64,000 bases of DNA, taken from Thermogemmatispora sp042408965 (GTDB lineage Bacteria > Chloroflexota > Ktedonobacteria > Ktedonobacterales > Ktedonobacteraceae). The position numbers and the translations under genes are program-made. Every line of letters starts with the position of its first letter. Within the stretch, counting starts at the first letter, position 1. A model generated the notes under the pieces. That model searched no databases, was not told the origin of the DNA, and saw only the letters and a list, made by a program, of their open reading frames with translations. The stretch covers positions 1-64,000 of the forward strand of contig JBHOQN010000034.1 of assembly GCA_042408965.1 (NCBI GenBank), written 5' to 3'. Positions 33,264-42,043 of this stretch are shown piece after piece.

Positions 33264-35612
33264 ATGAGCCAATTCCCGGACGCCATGCCTCCGGCTCGCG
33301 CGGGCGCCATGCCAGCGCCCACCGCCAGCGAGATTGAGCAGAAGTTGCGCCGCAGCGAGGAGCGCTACCGTTCGCTGGTCGCGGCGACGGCCCAGATTGT
33401 CTGGGTCGCCAGCGCCAAGGGACTGGTCGAGGAAGATCTCCCCTCCTGGCGGGCCTACACCGGGCAGCGTCCCGAGGAGATCCTCGGCTGGGGCTGGCTG
33501 GAAGCGGTGCACCCCGACGATCGCCCTGGCACCGCCCACGTCTGGTCGCAGGCGCTGGCCACTGGCAGCCTCTATGAGATCGAATACCGCATCCGGCGCT
33601 ACGACGGCGTCTATCGCACCTTCTGGGTACGCGGCATTCCCGTGCGCGAGGCCGATGGCAGCGTACGCGAGTGGGTCGGCACCTGCACCGATATTACGGA
33701 GCGCAAGCGGCTGGAGGATGAGCTGGTCGAGAGCGCCTACGAGGCGACCCTGCGGGCCAACCATCTAGAAGTCACCTTTGAGGCGATGGGTGACGCGGTC
33801 TTCATCTACGATCAGCAGGGAGCAATCCTCAGCCTCAACGCCGCCGCGCGCCACTTCCTCGGCCGCTTCGCCCCTCTGGCCGAGGGGGAGTGCAGCATCC
33901 ACACCTATCTGGAGCGCCTGGAGCCGCGCGACGCCGCCGGGCAGCCCCTGCCGCGCGAGGCCTGGCCCACGCTGCGTCTGCTGCAGGGAGAGGTGCTTGA
34001 TGGCGGACCCCACAGCGATCTGCTGCTGCGCACCCCCCGAGGAGGCGAGCGCCGCGTCAGCGTCAGCGGCTCGCCGATCCGCGACGAGGCCGGCGCGATC
34101 GTCGGCGCCGTGGCCATCGCGCGCGACGTCACCGAGCGCTATCTGCTGGAGCGCCGCACCCACGACGCTCTGGCCGCCCTGCTGGCGCTGGCCGAGGCCC
34201 TCGTCGAGATCCCGCGCGAACTGGCAGCGCCAGCACCAGGCGCAACACCGCTGCTCACGGCCTCCTCCATCACTGCCAGCGACCAGCGAGCGAGCCAGAC
34301 CCACGAGATCACCCACCGTCTGGCGCTGCTCATCCGCCAGGTGCTCAACTGCCGTCACGTGATGATCATGGTGATTGAGCCGGGACGGGAGACCCTGGAG
34401 CTGCTGGCGGCTGCCGGCGAGGGCTGTCCCGCCTGGCAGGAGCGCCTGCGCTCGGGTCCGCTGCTGGTGCAGGCCTGCCTCTCGGAGGAGAGCCTGGCCT
34501 GTCTGCACCAGGATCAACCGATCGCTGAGGATGCCCAGGGCCTGCTCCACTGCTCCAACCTGACAACGGGCCGCTACACGGCCATCCTGGCCCCTCTGCT
34601 GCTCGATCAGGTCCTGATCGGCGTTGTCCGCATTGAGCACAGCGAGCAGACGCAGGCGGCGCACGCCTATACGGCGGAGGAGATCGCCCTCATCAAGGCC
34701 GTGGCCCGGCTGACCGCCCTGGTCACGGAGCACGAGCGCCTGCTGCACGAGCGCGCCGAGGCCCGCGCCAACGAGCTGGCGCTGCGCGAGAGCAATAAGC
34801 GCATGGACGAGTTCCTCAGCATTGCCAGCCACGAGCTGCGCACGCCACTGACGACCATCAAGGGGAACGTCCAGCTCGCCAGACGCCACCTGAGCAGGCT
34901 GACCCTCACAGAGGCCGAGCAGCAGGCCAGGCGCTCTCTCGTTGAGGAGCTGCTGGAGCGCGCCGACCGCCAGGTGGGCCTGCTGACACGCCTGGTGCGC
35001 GACCTGCTGGAGTCCTCACGCGCCCAGGCCGATCGCCTGGCTATGCATCTCGTTCCCCAGGATCTGGTCGCCATTGTTCGCCAGACGGTGGCTGATCTGC
35101 ACTCGACGGCTCCGCAGCGCCCCCTGCAGCTCTTCATCGACGGCAGAGCATACGCCCCCGCCGCGCCTGGAGGCGAGGGAGCGGAGGAGCCCATCTCTCC
35201 CATCATGGTGCGGGCCGACGCCGAGGGACTGGGCCTGGTGATCACCAACTACCTCACCAACGCCTTCAAATATGCGCCGCGCGAGCGCCCGGTCGAGGTC
35301 TGCGTGGAGCGCGACGCAGACGAGGCGCGCGTCTCCGTCCGCGATGAGGGCCCCGGCCTGCCACCCGCCGAGCAGCAGCGCGTCTGGGAGCGCTTCTACC
35401 GCGCCCCTGGCATCGAGGCCCAGGGAGGAGCCACGCCCGGCCTGGGCCTGGGTCTCCACATCTGTAAAATGATCATCGAGCGCCATCAAGGCCGCGTAGG
35501 CCTGTGCAGCGCCCCCGGCGCCGGCTCGACCTTCTGGTTCAGCCTCCCCCTGCTTGCCACAGCAGACGACGGCGATCCCCACCCCCGGAGCAACGGGCAG
35601 ACCTCGGCTTGA
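33264..35612 (+). CDS. PAS-PAS-GAF sensor histidine kinase
   Basis: 782 residues with no membrane helix. PAS 1 (about 25-150, with WVRGIPVREADGS and the PAC motif VGTCTDITERKRLE), PAS 2 (about 165-290), a GAF-like domain (about 330-490), a HisKA dimerisation helix with His523 in SIASHELRTPLTT, and a HATPase_c domain (NYLTNAFKYAP, DEGPGLPP, GLGLGLHICK). It is a cytosolic sensor kinase; the signal is unknown. No response regulator lies adjacent, making it an orphan kinase here. AGGAGG is placed three bases before the ATG. Its own promoter is upstream. Confidence 0.93.
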   Translation: MSQFPDAMPPARAGAMPAPTASEIEQKLRRSEERYRSLVAATAQIVWVASAKGLVEEDLPSWRAYTGQRPEEILGWGWLEAVHPDDRPGTAHVWSQALATGSLYEIEYRIRRYDGVYRTFWVRGIPVREADGSVREWVGTCTDITERKRLEDELVESAYEATLRANHLEVTFEAMGDAVFIYDQQGAILSLNAAARHFLGRFAPLAEGECSIHTYLERLEPRDAAGQPLPREAWPTLRLLQGEVLDGGPHSDLLLRTPRGGERRVSVSGSPIRDEAGAIVGAVAIARDVTERYLLERRTHDALAALLALAEALVEIPRELAAPAPGATPLLTASSITASDQRASQTHEITHRLALLIRQVLNCRHVMIMVIEPGRETLELLAAAGEGCPAWQERLRSGPLLVQACLSEESLACLHQDQPIAEDAQGLLHCSNLTTGRYTAILAPLLLDQVLIGVVRIEHSEQTQAAHAYTAEEIALIKAVARLTALVTEHERLLHERAEARANELALRESNKRMDEFLSIASHELRTPLTTIKGNVQLARRHLSRLTLTEAEQQARRSLVEELLERADRQVGLLTRLVRDLLESSRAQADRLAMHLVPQDLVAIVRQTVADLHSTAPQRPLQLFIDGRAYAPAAPGGEGAEEPISPIMVRADAEGLGLVITNYLTNAFKYAPRERPVEVCVERDADEARVSVRDEGPGLPPAEQQRVWERFYRAPGIEAQGGATPGLGLGLHICKMIIERHQGRVGLCSAPGAGSTFWFSLPLLATADDGDPHPRSNGQTSA

Positions 35613-35837
35613 CAGAAGAGCTTAGATCGTATAAGCTAAAGCAGAATGACAAACAGACGGCCGGCTTTGCCTTTGCGACACCTGCCAGTGAGCCAGTCAG
35701 TCAGTCAGCCAACCTGCCAGCCCATCAGCCTCACCGCCGGCCACCAGTAGAGCACAAGACAGCCAGTCAGCGCCTCAACCTTTGCCAGAATGTGCCGATG
35801 AATCCTGTCAGATAAAGTAATCAATCAGGGGGCCTGA

Positions 35838-37748
35838 ATGATTGCCAACGATGATCTACAGAAACGCACCGACTGGGCGGCGCAGCAGCTCGCGCAAGGG
35901 ATGGAGCACGCCCGGCAGACCACAGGTGATCGCGGCGCGAATCTGGCCGCGGCCATCGCCTGTTACGAGGCCGCTCTCCAGGTCTACACCCGCGAGGACC
36001 ATCCGCTCGAGTGGGCCTGCACCCAGAACAACCTTGGCATCGCCTATGGCAGTCTCCCCGGCAGCGAGCGGGCTGCCAACCTGCAGCGCGCCATCGCCTG
36101 TTACGAGGCCGCCCTGCAGGTCTACTCCCGCGAGCACTTTCCCGGCGAGTGGGCCATGCTGCAGCACAACCTCGGCCTGGCCTGGTGCCTGCTGCCGGGC
36201 GCGCAGCGCGGCGCCTACCTGCGCCAGGCCATCGCCTGCTACGAGGCCGCCCTGCAGATCTACACGCTCGAGGCGTATCCTGAACGGCGCGCCGCCACCC
36301 TGCTGAACCTCGGCATGGCCTGGTGCGAGCGACCCGACGGCGAGCGCCTCCAGAATCTGCAGCGGGCCCGCGCCTGCTACGAAAGCGCTCTGCAGGTCTA
36401 CTCCCGCGAGCGCTATCCCATCGAGTGGGCTCGCCTGCAGAACAACCTGGGCAACGTCTACCTGAACCTGCCCGACCGCCAGCGCCAGCGCAATCTGGAG
36501 CGCGCCATCGCCTGCTACGAGGCCGCCCTGCAGGTCTACTCCCGCGAGCGCCATCCCACGGAATGGGCCACGGCGCAGAACAACCGCGGCAACGCCTACG
36601 CGGCGCTGCCTCAGGGCACTCGACGCACCAACCTGGAGCGGGCGATCATGTGCTATCAAGCGGCGCTGCGCATCTACACGCGCGACGCCTTCCCGCTCGA
36701 ATGGGCCCGCCTGCAGAACAACCTGGGCATCGCCTACGCAGATCTGCCCGGCGAGGGTGAGGAGCGCCGCCGCAACCTGGAGCGGGCCCTGGCCTGCTTC
36801 CAGGCGGCGCTTGAGATGCGCACCAGCGAGGCGACCCCCGTCGAATGGGCCTCGACGCAGGTCAACCTGGGCAACGCCTACCGCAGCCTGCCCGGCCGCC
36901 GCCATCAGGAGTATCTGGCGCGCGCCATCGAGTGCTATCGCGCCGCGCTGCGCGTCTATACGCGCGAGCGCTTCCCCTTTGAATGGGCCATGGTGCAGAA
37001 CAACCTGGGCAACGCCCTGGCTGGCTTCAGCGGGCCGGCGCGGCGCTCCTTCCTGCTGCGCGCCATTGCCGCCTTCCGCTCGGCTCTGCAGGTCTACACG
37101 CGCGAACGCTGCCCCCTTGAGTGGGCCAGGGTCCAGTACAACCTGGGCACTACCTGCTCTCAACTGGCAAGCTTCCAGCCCTCAGCTCTGCGCCAGGCCA
37201 TCGCCGCCTACCGCGCTGCCCTGCAGATCTACACGCGCGAACGCTTCCCGCTTGAATGGGCCTTGCTGCAGCGCGCGCTCGGCAACGCCTGGAGCGCCCT
37301 GCAGGAGGGAAACCGGCGCGAGCATCTCAGCCGCGCCATTGCCTGCTACAAAGATGCCCTCCAGGTCTATAGCCGCGAGGAGTTTCCCGGTGAATGGGCC
37401 GCGACGCAGCACGCGCTCGGCAACGCCTTCAGCCACCTGCCGGGCGCGCGTCATCAGAGCCACCTGGCCTGCGCCAGCGCCTGCTACGAGGCCGCCCTGC
37501 AGGTCTACACCTGCGACGAGTGGCCCGTGGACTGGGCTTTGCTGCAGTACGACCGCGGCAATGTCTACAGCCAGATGCGCCACGGCGGGCAGAGCAGCCA
37601 TCTGGAACAGGCGCGCGCCTGTTACCAGGCCGCCCTGCATATGTTCTATCGCCTGCAGATGGAGCAGCACGCCGCGGTCGTCGACAACGCCCTCAGCCGC
37701 CTGGAGCAGGCGCCACGTGGGCAGCCGCCTCATGCCCCTCTCACCTGA
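35838..37748 (+). CDS. TPR-like repeat protein, 12 full 44-48-residue units plus a partial
   Basis: 636 residues. After about 38 residues the whole protein is a tandem array of units typified by AIACYEAALQVYSRERHPTE followed by WA-x-x-Q-N-N-L-G-N-A-Y. Twelve full units and a shorter thirteenth are visible. Nearly all carry the P-x-E-W-A signature between the helices. The array should form a superhelical solenoid for protein binding. No enzymatic domain, signal peptide or membrane helix is present. In other bacteria such arrays often accompany CHAT proteases or NB-ARC proteins, but none is adjacent here. The start follows an AGGGGG sequence. Confidence 0.85.
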   Translation: MIANDDLQKRTDWAAQQLAQGMEHARQTTGDRGANLAAAIACYEAALQVYTREDHPLEWACTQNNLGIAYGSLPGSERAANLQRAIACYEAALQVYSREHFPGEWAMLQHNLGLAWCLLPGAQRGAYLRQAIACYEAALQIYTLEAYPERRAATLLNLGMAWCERPDGERLQNLQRARACYESALQVYSRERYPIEWARLQNNLGNVYLNLPDRQRQRNLERAIACYEAALQVYSRERHPTEWATAQNNRGNAYAALPQGTRRTNLERAIMCYQAALRIYTRDAFPLEWARLQNNLGIAYADLPGEGEERRRNLERALACFQAALEMRTSEATPVEWASTQVNLGNAYRSLPGRRHQEYLARAIECYRAALRVYTRERFPFEWAMVQNNLGNALAGFSGPARRSFLLRAIAAFRSALQVYTRERCPLEWARVQYNLGTTCSQLASFQPSALRQAIAAYRAALQIYTRERFPLEWALLQRALGNAWSALQEGNRREHLSRAIACYKDALQVYSREEFPGEWAATQHALGNAFSHLPGARHQSHLACASACYEAALQVYTCDEWPVDWALLQYDRGNVYSQMRHGGQSSHLEQARACYQAALHMFYRLQMEQHAAVVDNALSRLEQAPRGQPPHAPLT

Positions 37749-37783
37749 GGCCTTCCGCGCAAGCCATGCCGAGCCATCAGGGG

Positions 37784-38737
37784 TCAGACGGCGCTCTCTC
37801 TGAAGGCCCGCAGAAGCTGGCCGAAGACCTCCGGCTGCTCCTCCTGGACATGCTCGCCGCAGCGCTCGAGCACGTGCGTCTCGATGCGCGGATTGACCCG
37901 CTTGAAGGCGGCGCTCACACCGGTTCCGCTCTGGCCCCAGATGGCCATCACGGGCACCTCGAGACGCGCCAGCGGCTCGCTGACATCCAGATGCAGACGG
38001 CCGCCAAGCAGATCGGCGACCAGGAAGCGCGCATCGGGCTGATGGGCGCCGATGTAGAGATACTCGATCTGCTCGTCGCTGATCAGGCCAGGATGATAGT
38101 AGGCGCGATCCTCGTAGTAGTGGCGAATGGCGCTGCGCGTGGTGATCAGGTTGTAGGCGAACTGGCCGAGCAGTGGCAGGCGCAGGCCGAGGCGCACAAG
38201 CGCCGTCAGGGGAGTGCGCAGGGCCTCTTCGAGCATCACCGCGGGCGGCGAGAGCAGTACCAGGCGCTCGTACCTGCCGGGACGACGATAGGCATCGGCG
38301 ATGGCATAGGCGCCGCTCAGGCCGCGCGTGACGACGGTCGCCGGCTCGCGCACGGCCTCGCGCAGGAAGTCGCCGAGGAGGTCGCTGAAGAGCTGCCCCT
38401 CGTAGTCGATGGCCGGCCGATCGGAGAGGCCACAGCCCAGCAGATCGAGCGCGTAGACGCGGAAGTCCTGCGCCAGCCCCTCCAGATTGCGTCGCCACTC
38501 GTAGGAGGAGGCGCCCGGCCCCAGACCATGCACCAGCACGAGCGGGCGCGCCGAGCGCTGCCCGTGCACGCTGTAGAAGATATCGCCATATTTCCAGGGG
38601 TAGCGCCGCTCCTCTCCGGCCAGCGCCGGACTCAACTCCCCGGCCAGGGCCTCAGTGATTTTATTGACCACCGCCACCGTTCCCAGCACGCCGCTGGCAA
38701 TCAGGCCGGTGGCCACGATTGTTCCTCTCAGTTTCAT
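37784..38737 (-). CDS. Alpha/beta-hydrolase-fold protein with degenerate active site, N-terminal anchor
   Basis: 317 residues. A hydrophobic N-terminal helix (VATGLIASGVLGTVAVV) suggests a membrane anchor. The fold is clear: PLVLVHGLGPGASSYEW (oxyanion loop), VYALDLLGCGLSDRP, and a C-terminal GEHVQEEQPE with the expected histidine. At the nucleophile elbow, where homologues have G-x-S-x-G or A-S-S-L-S-A, this protein reads TRGLSGAYA. The nucleophile position appears to be glycine, and the acid position (AIWGQSGTGVS) also lacks Asp. It may be a non-catalytic binder or use a shifted serine. GAGGAG is eight bases before the ATG. Confidence 0.8.
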   Translation of the reverse strand: MKLRGTIVATGLIASGVLGTVAVVNKITEALAGELSPALAGEERRYPWKYGDIFYSVHGQRSARPLVLVHGLGPGASSYEWRRNLEGLAQDFRVYALDLLGCGLSDRPAIDYEGQLFSDLLGDFLREAVREPATVVTRGLSGAYAIADAYRRPGRYERLVLLSPPAVMLEEALRTPLTALVRLGLRLPLLGQFAYNLITTRSAIRHYYEDRAYYHPGLISDEQIEYLYIGAHQPDARFLVADLLGGRLHLDVSEPLARLEVPVMAIWGQSGTGVSAAFKRVNPRIETHVLERCGEHVQEEQPEVFGQLLRAFRESAV

Positions 38738-39010
38738 ACCGCTTGCTCCTCTTCAGAGAATAGAGACACATTTCCAGACCTGTGATCTTCAATGGAGACA
38801 CACCGCTCCGCACCACGCCAACCTGGAGGTGTCCGCACGGGTCACCCAGGTCTACTATACCATGCGCGCGACAGCGATGGGAGAGCAGCTTGCGCCAGTT
38901 GCAGCCTCAACGAAACTGTTGTACACGAGCGCTCAGGGGCCTGGCACTGGCGTCCACCATGGACAGGTATAATAGAGCAGAATCGTCGCTGCAACGGAAG
39001 GAGACAAGGT

Positions 39011-39994
39011 ATGCGTTTGCGCGGTGTCGGGTACGCCCTCACCTCTTCGTGCATGTTCGGACTGGGGGCCGTGCTGGCGAAGATGGCCAGCGAGGAGGTT
39101 GCTGCCACACTGATCGCCTGTGTGGCCCTCCTGGGCGGTGGCCTCCTGCTCACGGGCCTGCTGGCACTGCTGGGCCGGCCAGCATTCCAGGGCCTGGCCC
39201 GGCTGCGGCGCGGCGAGTGGCTGGATCTGCTGCTGCTGGCGCTGCTAGGAACGGCGCTGCCGCTCTGGCTGATGGTGGCCGGCCTGGCGCAGACCAGTAC
39301 CCTTGTCGGCGGCTTTCTGCTACAGTTCGTGGGCGTGGCGGCGCTGCTCTTCGGCGTGCTGCTGCTCGGCGAGCGCCTGCGGCCCCTGCAGGGCCTGGGC
39401 ATGCTCCTGCTGCTGGCGGGCGGCGTCCTGGTCGTGCTGCGCAGCGCCCAGAGCCTGAGCTGGGGCGGCACGCTCCTGGGCGACCTGCTGGTCCTGGCCG
39501 GCGCGACGGGTCTGGGCTTCGGCTTCATCCCGGCTCGACGCCTGGGACAGCGCTGCGCTGTGCTGCCGCTCACCACCTGGCGTCTCCTCATCAGCGGCCT
39601 CGCCCTGCTGCTGCTGGCGTGCATCCAGATGCTGGCGGCCGGGACGGCGCTCCTCTGGCGGCCCTCGCCGGCCCTCCTCTGGGTGGTGCCGCTCTACATC
39701 GTGACCAACTTCTGCCTGGCTTACGTGGCACAGCAGGAGGCCCTGCGCCTGCTGAAGGCCTGGGAGGTGGGCGCCCTGGCGCAGAGCGTGCCGCTCTTCT
39801 CGACATGCTTCGCCCTGCTGCTGCTGCATGAGAGCCTGACTCCCCTGCAGACGCTCGGCGCCCTCCTGACCGTCCTTGGCGGCCTGATCATCGCCCTCAG
39901 CGAGCGCCTCGATCCCTCTTTCGCCGCGCCCGTCGCCGCCGCGCCCACGCCGGCCAGCGGCGGGACGATCCAGCCGGAACATCGCCCGGACTAG
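39011..39994 (+). CDS. EamA/DMT-superfamily transporter
   Basis: 327 residues with about ten membrane helices in two EamA repeats, the second starting near residue 160. The pattern (VGYALTSSCMFGLGAVLAKM; VPLYIVTNFCLAYVAQQEAL; LHESLTPLQTLGALLTVLGG) is typical of 10-TM drug/metabolite transporters, which export amino acids or related metabolites. The substrate is unassigned. ATG 39011 has AAGGAG seven bases upstream; earlier starts would add soluble sequence. A TATAAT box at 38968-38973 is a likely -10. Confidence 0.88.
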   Translation: MRLRGVGYALTSSCMFGLGAVLAKMASEEVAATLIACVALLGGGLLLTGLLALLGRPAFQGLARLRRGEWLDLLLLALLGTALPLWLMVAGLAQTSTLVGGFLLQFVGVAALLFGVLLLGERLRPLQGLGMLLLLAGGVLVVLRSAQSLSWGGTLLGDLLVLAGATGLGFGFIPARRLGQRCAVLPLTTWRLLISGLALLLLACIQMLAAGTALLWRPSPALLWVVPLYIVTNFCLAYVAQQEALRLLKAWEVGALAQSVPLFSTCFALLLLHESLTPLQTLGALLTVLGGLIIALSERLDPSFAAPVAAAPTPASGGTIQPEHRPD

Positions 39995-40108
39995 CCGCGA
40001 GGTGTCGCGGCACCTCCGGGCGCTCTCCCGAGCGGCAACGGCCCGCCATGGCAGAACACGCTCTGCCACCAGGCGCAACCGCGTGGAACGCGCTGCAACG
40101 ACCGCTGC

Positions 40109-40387
40109 TCAGCGGGAGTCTTTTCTCTTCTGCAGCAGGCGGGTGAAGAAGCGCTGCTCGACCGTCTCAATGACCTGCTGCAGCACGAGGCTGGCCTCGT
40201 GCGGCCCCAGCCGAGAGACCAGTCTGTCGTAGGTCTCGTAGGAGGGGGTGGCGTCGAGCGCACCCCGCTCCAGGGCCTGCTCATACTCTTCTGCCAACTT
40301 TTGCTTCAGATCAGCGATCTTATTTTCCAATTTCTTTGGATCGCTTTGATCATCTTCGCCGGAGACACATACTTTCCCTTTGCTCAT
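40109..40387 (-). CDS. Small coiled-coil protein, unknown
   Basis: 92 residues from ATG 40387, which has GAGGAG six bases upstream; a longer frame to 40636 overlaps the methyltransferase gene. The sequence is highly charged with a predicted coiled coil (PKKLENKIADLKQKLAEEYE) and a second helical part (EASLVLQQVIETVEQRFFTR). No family was recognised. It starts 17 bp after the methyltransferase stop, so the two probably form an operon. Confidence 0.75.
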   Translation of the reverse strand: MSKGKVCVSGEDDQSDPKKLENKIADLKQKLAEEYEQALERGALDATPSYETYDRLVSRLGPHEASLVLQQVIETVEQRFFTRLLQKRKDSR

Positions 40388-40403
40388 GGCTTTCTCCTCT
40401 TGT

Positions 40404-41342
40404 TCAGGGCTTCTGACCGTAGTATACATGCAACACCAGCGACGTCCGATAGATGGACCATTCTCGCGGCAGACAGTGGAGCATCTGGTCGAAGAGGGTG
40501 GGCGCCAGGCCCAGGAGGTGACAGCAGCGCTCCTTGAGGGCACGCAGGGCGCAATAGAGATTGTGAGCCAGCAATCGGCCCATCCGACCGCCGGAGACGC
40601 CGAGCGGCAGGCCAACGGAGCGCTTGCGCAGATCACGCAGGCCCAGACGCTGCAGCAGCACCTCGAGCTTGTCCAGCAGGGAGAGATCGATCTGCAGGCG
40701 CCAGGCGACGGTCTGCAGCCAGTCGCTCAGACGCCGCGTGACGGGACCGGGGGAGTAAAAGGTCGCGCCGACCTCCATCAGCTCGATCAGCGCGCCCGGC
40801 CGTGCAATGCGCAGCAGCTCGCGGATCAGCCCCGGCCAGGCATAGGCGGGAATGGCGGCGCCGAGCAGGCGCTGATGTACGAAGTCGAAGCTGTGGCTGA
40901 CAAAGGGCAGCGGCTTGAGCAGGTTGCCCTCGACAAAGTGGCAGCGGGGCGGCCAGCCCTCAAGGTGCGGCGGCGGCTCGATGTCGAAGGCGACGACCTG
41001 CGCCGCGGGAAAGCGCTCCGCCATCATGCGCGCCCAGAGGCCGCTGCCGCAGCCGGCATCGAAGATGCTCGTCAGGCCCTCTGGCAGCGGCGCCACGTAG
41101 TCAGCGCCCAGCACCTGCCGCAGCAGGTAGTGCTGAAAGTCGAGGCGTCGCAGCTCCTCTTCATCGCGAGGCAGCAGATAGGGGACGCCGCGCAGATAGC
41201 GACGCGGCATCGCGGCGGCTCCCGCCAGCTCCTCAAGCACAACGGGCTGCGGCTCGGGCTGCGGCGGGGGCGGCGCGGAGAGCACGGGCGGCACCAGAAT
41301 CGGCGAGCCGTCTCTCACAGGAATAAATGTGCATGGATGCAT
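40404..41342 (-). CDS. Class I SAM-dependent methyltransferase
   Basis: About 312 residues. The SAM-binding motif I is FDAGCGSGLWARMMA, followed by VVAFDIEPPPH and a post-I HFVEGNLLKPLPF segment; a further SFDFVHQRLLGAAIP motif is typical of the methyltransferase 11/25 families. The N-terminal 60 residues are Pro-rich. The substrate is unknown. The start is uncertain: ATG 41342 follows GAGGAG by only three bases, while earlier ATGs (41375, 41396) have no ribosome binding site. Co-transcribed with the small coiled-coil gene. Confidence 0.85.
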   Translation of the reverse strand: MHPCTFIPVRDGSPILVPPVLSAPPPPQPEPQPVVLEELAGAAAMPRRYLRGVPYLLPRDEEELRRLDFQHYLLRQVLGADYVAPLPEGLTSIFDAGCGSGLWARMMAERFPAAQVVAFDIEPPPHLEGWPPRCHFVEGNLLKPLPFVSHSFDFVHQRLLGAAIPAYAWPGLIRELLRIARPGALIELMEVGATFYSPGPVTRRLSDWLQTVAWRLQIDLSLLDKLEVLLQRLGLRDLRKRSVGLPLGVSGGRMGRLLAHNLYCALRALKERCCHLLGLAPTLFDQMLHCLPREWSIYRTSLVLHVYYGQKP

Positions 41343-41676
41343 ATACTCCTCTTTTTCTGATGGTGCTGTCCGCATGGACAGACAGTGAACAGACAAACAT
41401 CGCTCCAGGGTCTCCCTCAGGCCGGTCAGGCCTCCCTTGCGCGTCCAGCAGGTACGATCGATGGCAGGGAAGTGGCCATCGACCTCTCAGCAGAGCTTCC
41501 CTGCACTGACTATACTGACTGCGGTGCTACCTGATTACAATGCTAGACATTTAAAGATAAACGTTAGCAGATAGCTTTCATAGACTATCGCTAAGAGTAT
41601 ACATTCAGATGCCAGTACTGTCAAGCCAGGGAATCTGCTAGACTCCTATCTACGGATAGGCTACTAAGGCGTGTAT
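41343..41676. other. Divergent intergenic region before the XRE/TIR-RM unit
   Basis: AT-rich from 41515 to 41676, unlike its surroundings. It includes -10-like boxes (TATACT-type near 41509-41514 and TATACA near 41599-41604), but no complete promoter could be fixed. It should contain the promoters for the methyltransferase (minus) and XRE (plus) genes and possible binding sites for the XRE protein. Confidence 0.4.
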
Positions 41677-41982
41677 ATGATTCGGCTGCGATTAAAAGAG
41701 ATAGCAGAGTCTCAAAGAATCAGCATGAGCAAACTGGCAAAGCTGGCAGACGTAGACTACAGAACAGTGCGCAGAATTTTTCGTGACCCTTACGCGGTGA
41801 TCGATTCACTGACACTCGACAAGCTCTGCTGGGCGTTGCGCGTGACGCCGGCCGAGCTGATTGAGTACAAGCGGACGGCGCCGCCGCTCTGGCAGGCGCA
41901 TCTGGAGGGCGAGGAGGGCGAGGAAGGCGAGGCAGACGATGAGCACGATGCGGGAAGCGCGGATGCTGCCAACGAGGAATGA
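41677..41982 (+). CDS. Small XRE-family regulator with acidic tail
   Basis: 101 residues. The N-terminal helix-turn-helix (LKEIAESQRISMSKLAKLAD, then VDYRTVRRIFRDP) is of the Cro/C1 XRE type. The last 30 residues are almost all Glu, Asp, Gly and Ala. ATG 41677 has AAGG seven bases before it; a GTG two codons earlier is possible. It lies 61 bp upstream of the TIR-restriction-modification gene on the same strand. That position and size resemble controller (C) proteins that time expression of restriction-modification genes. Controller function is inferred. Confidence 0.8.
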   Translation: MIRLRLKEIAESQRISMSKLAKLADVDYRTVRRIFRDPYAVIDSLTLDKLCWALRVTPAELIEYKRTAPPLWQAHLEGEEGEEGEADDEHDAGSADAANEE

Positions 41983-42043
41983 GCACGGCTGATGCTGTGT
42001 TGCGCTGGTGTACGGATGAGCGCGGTGTCAGAGGGCAGGAGCG

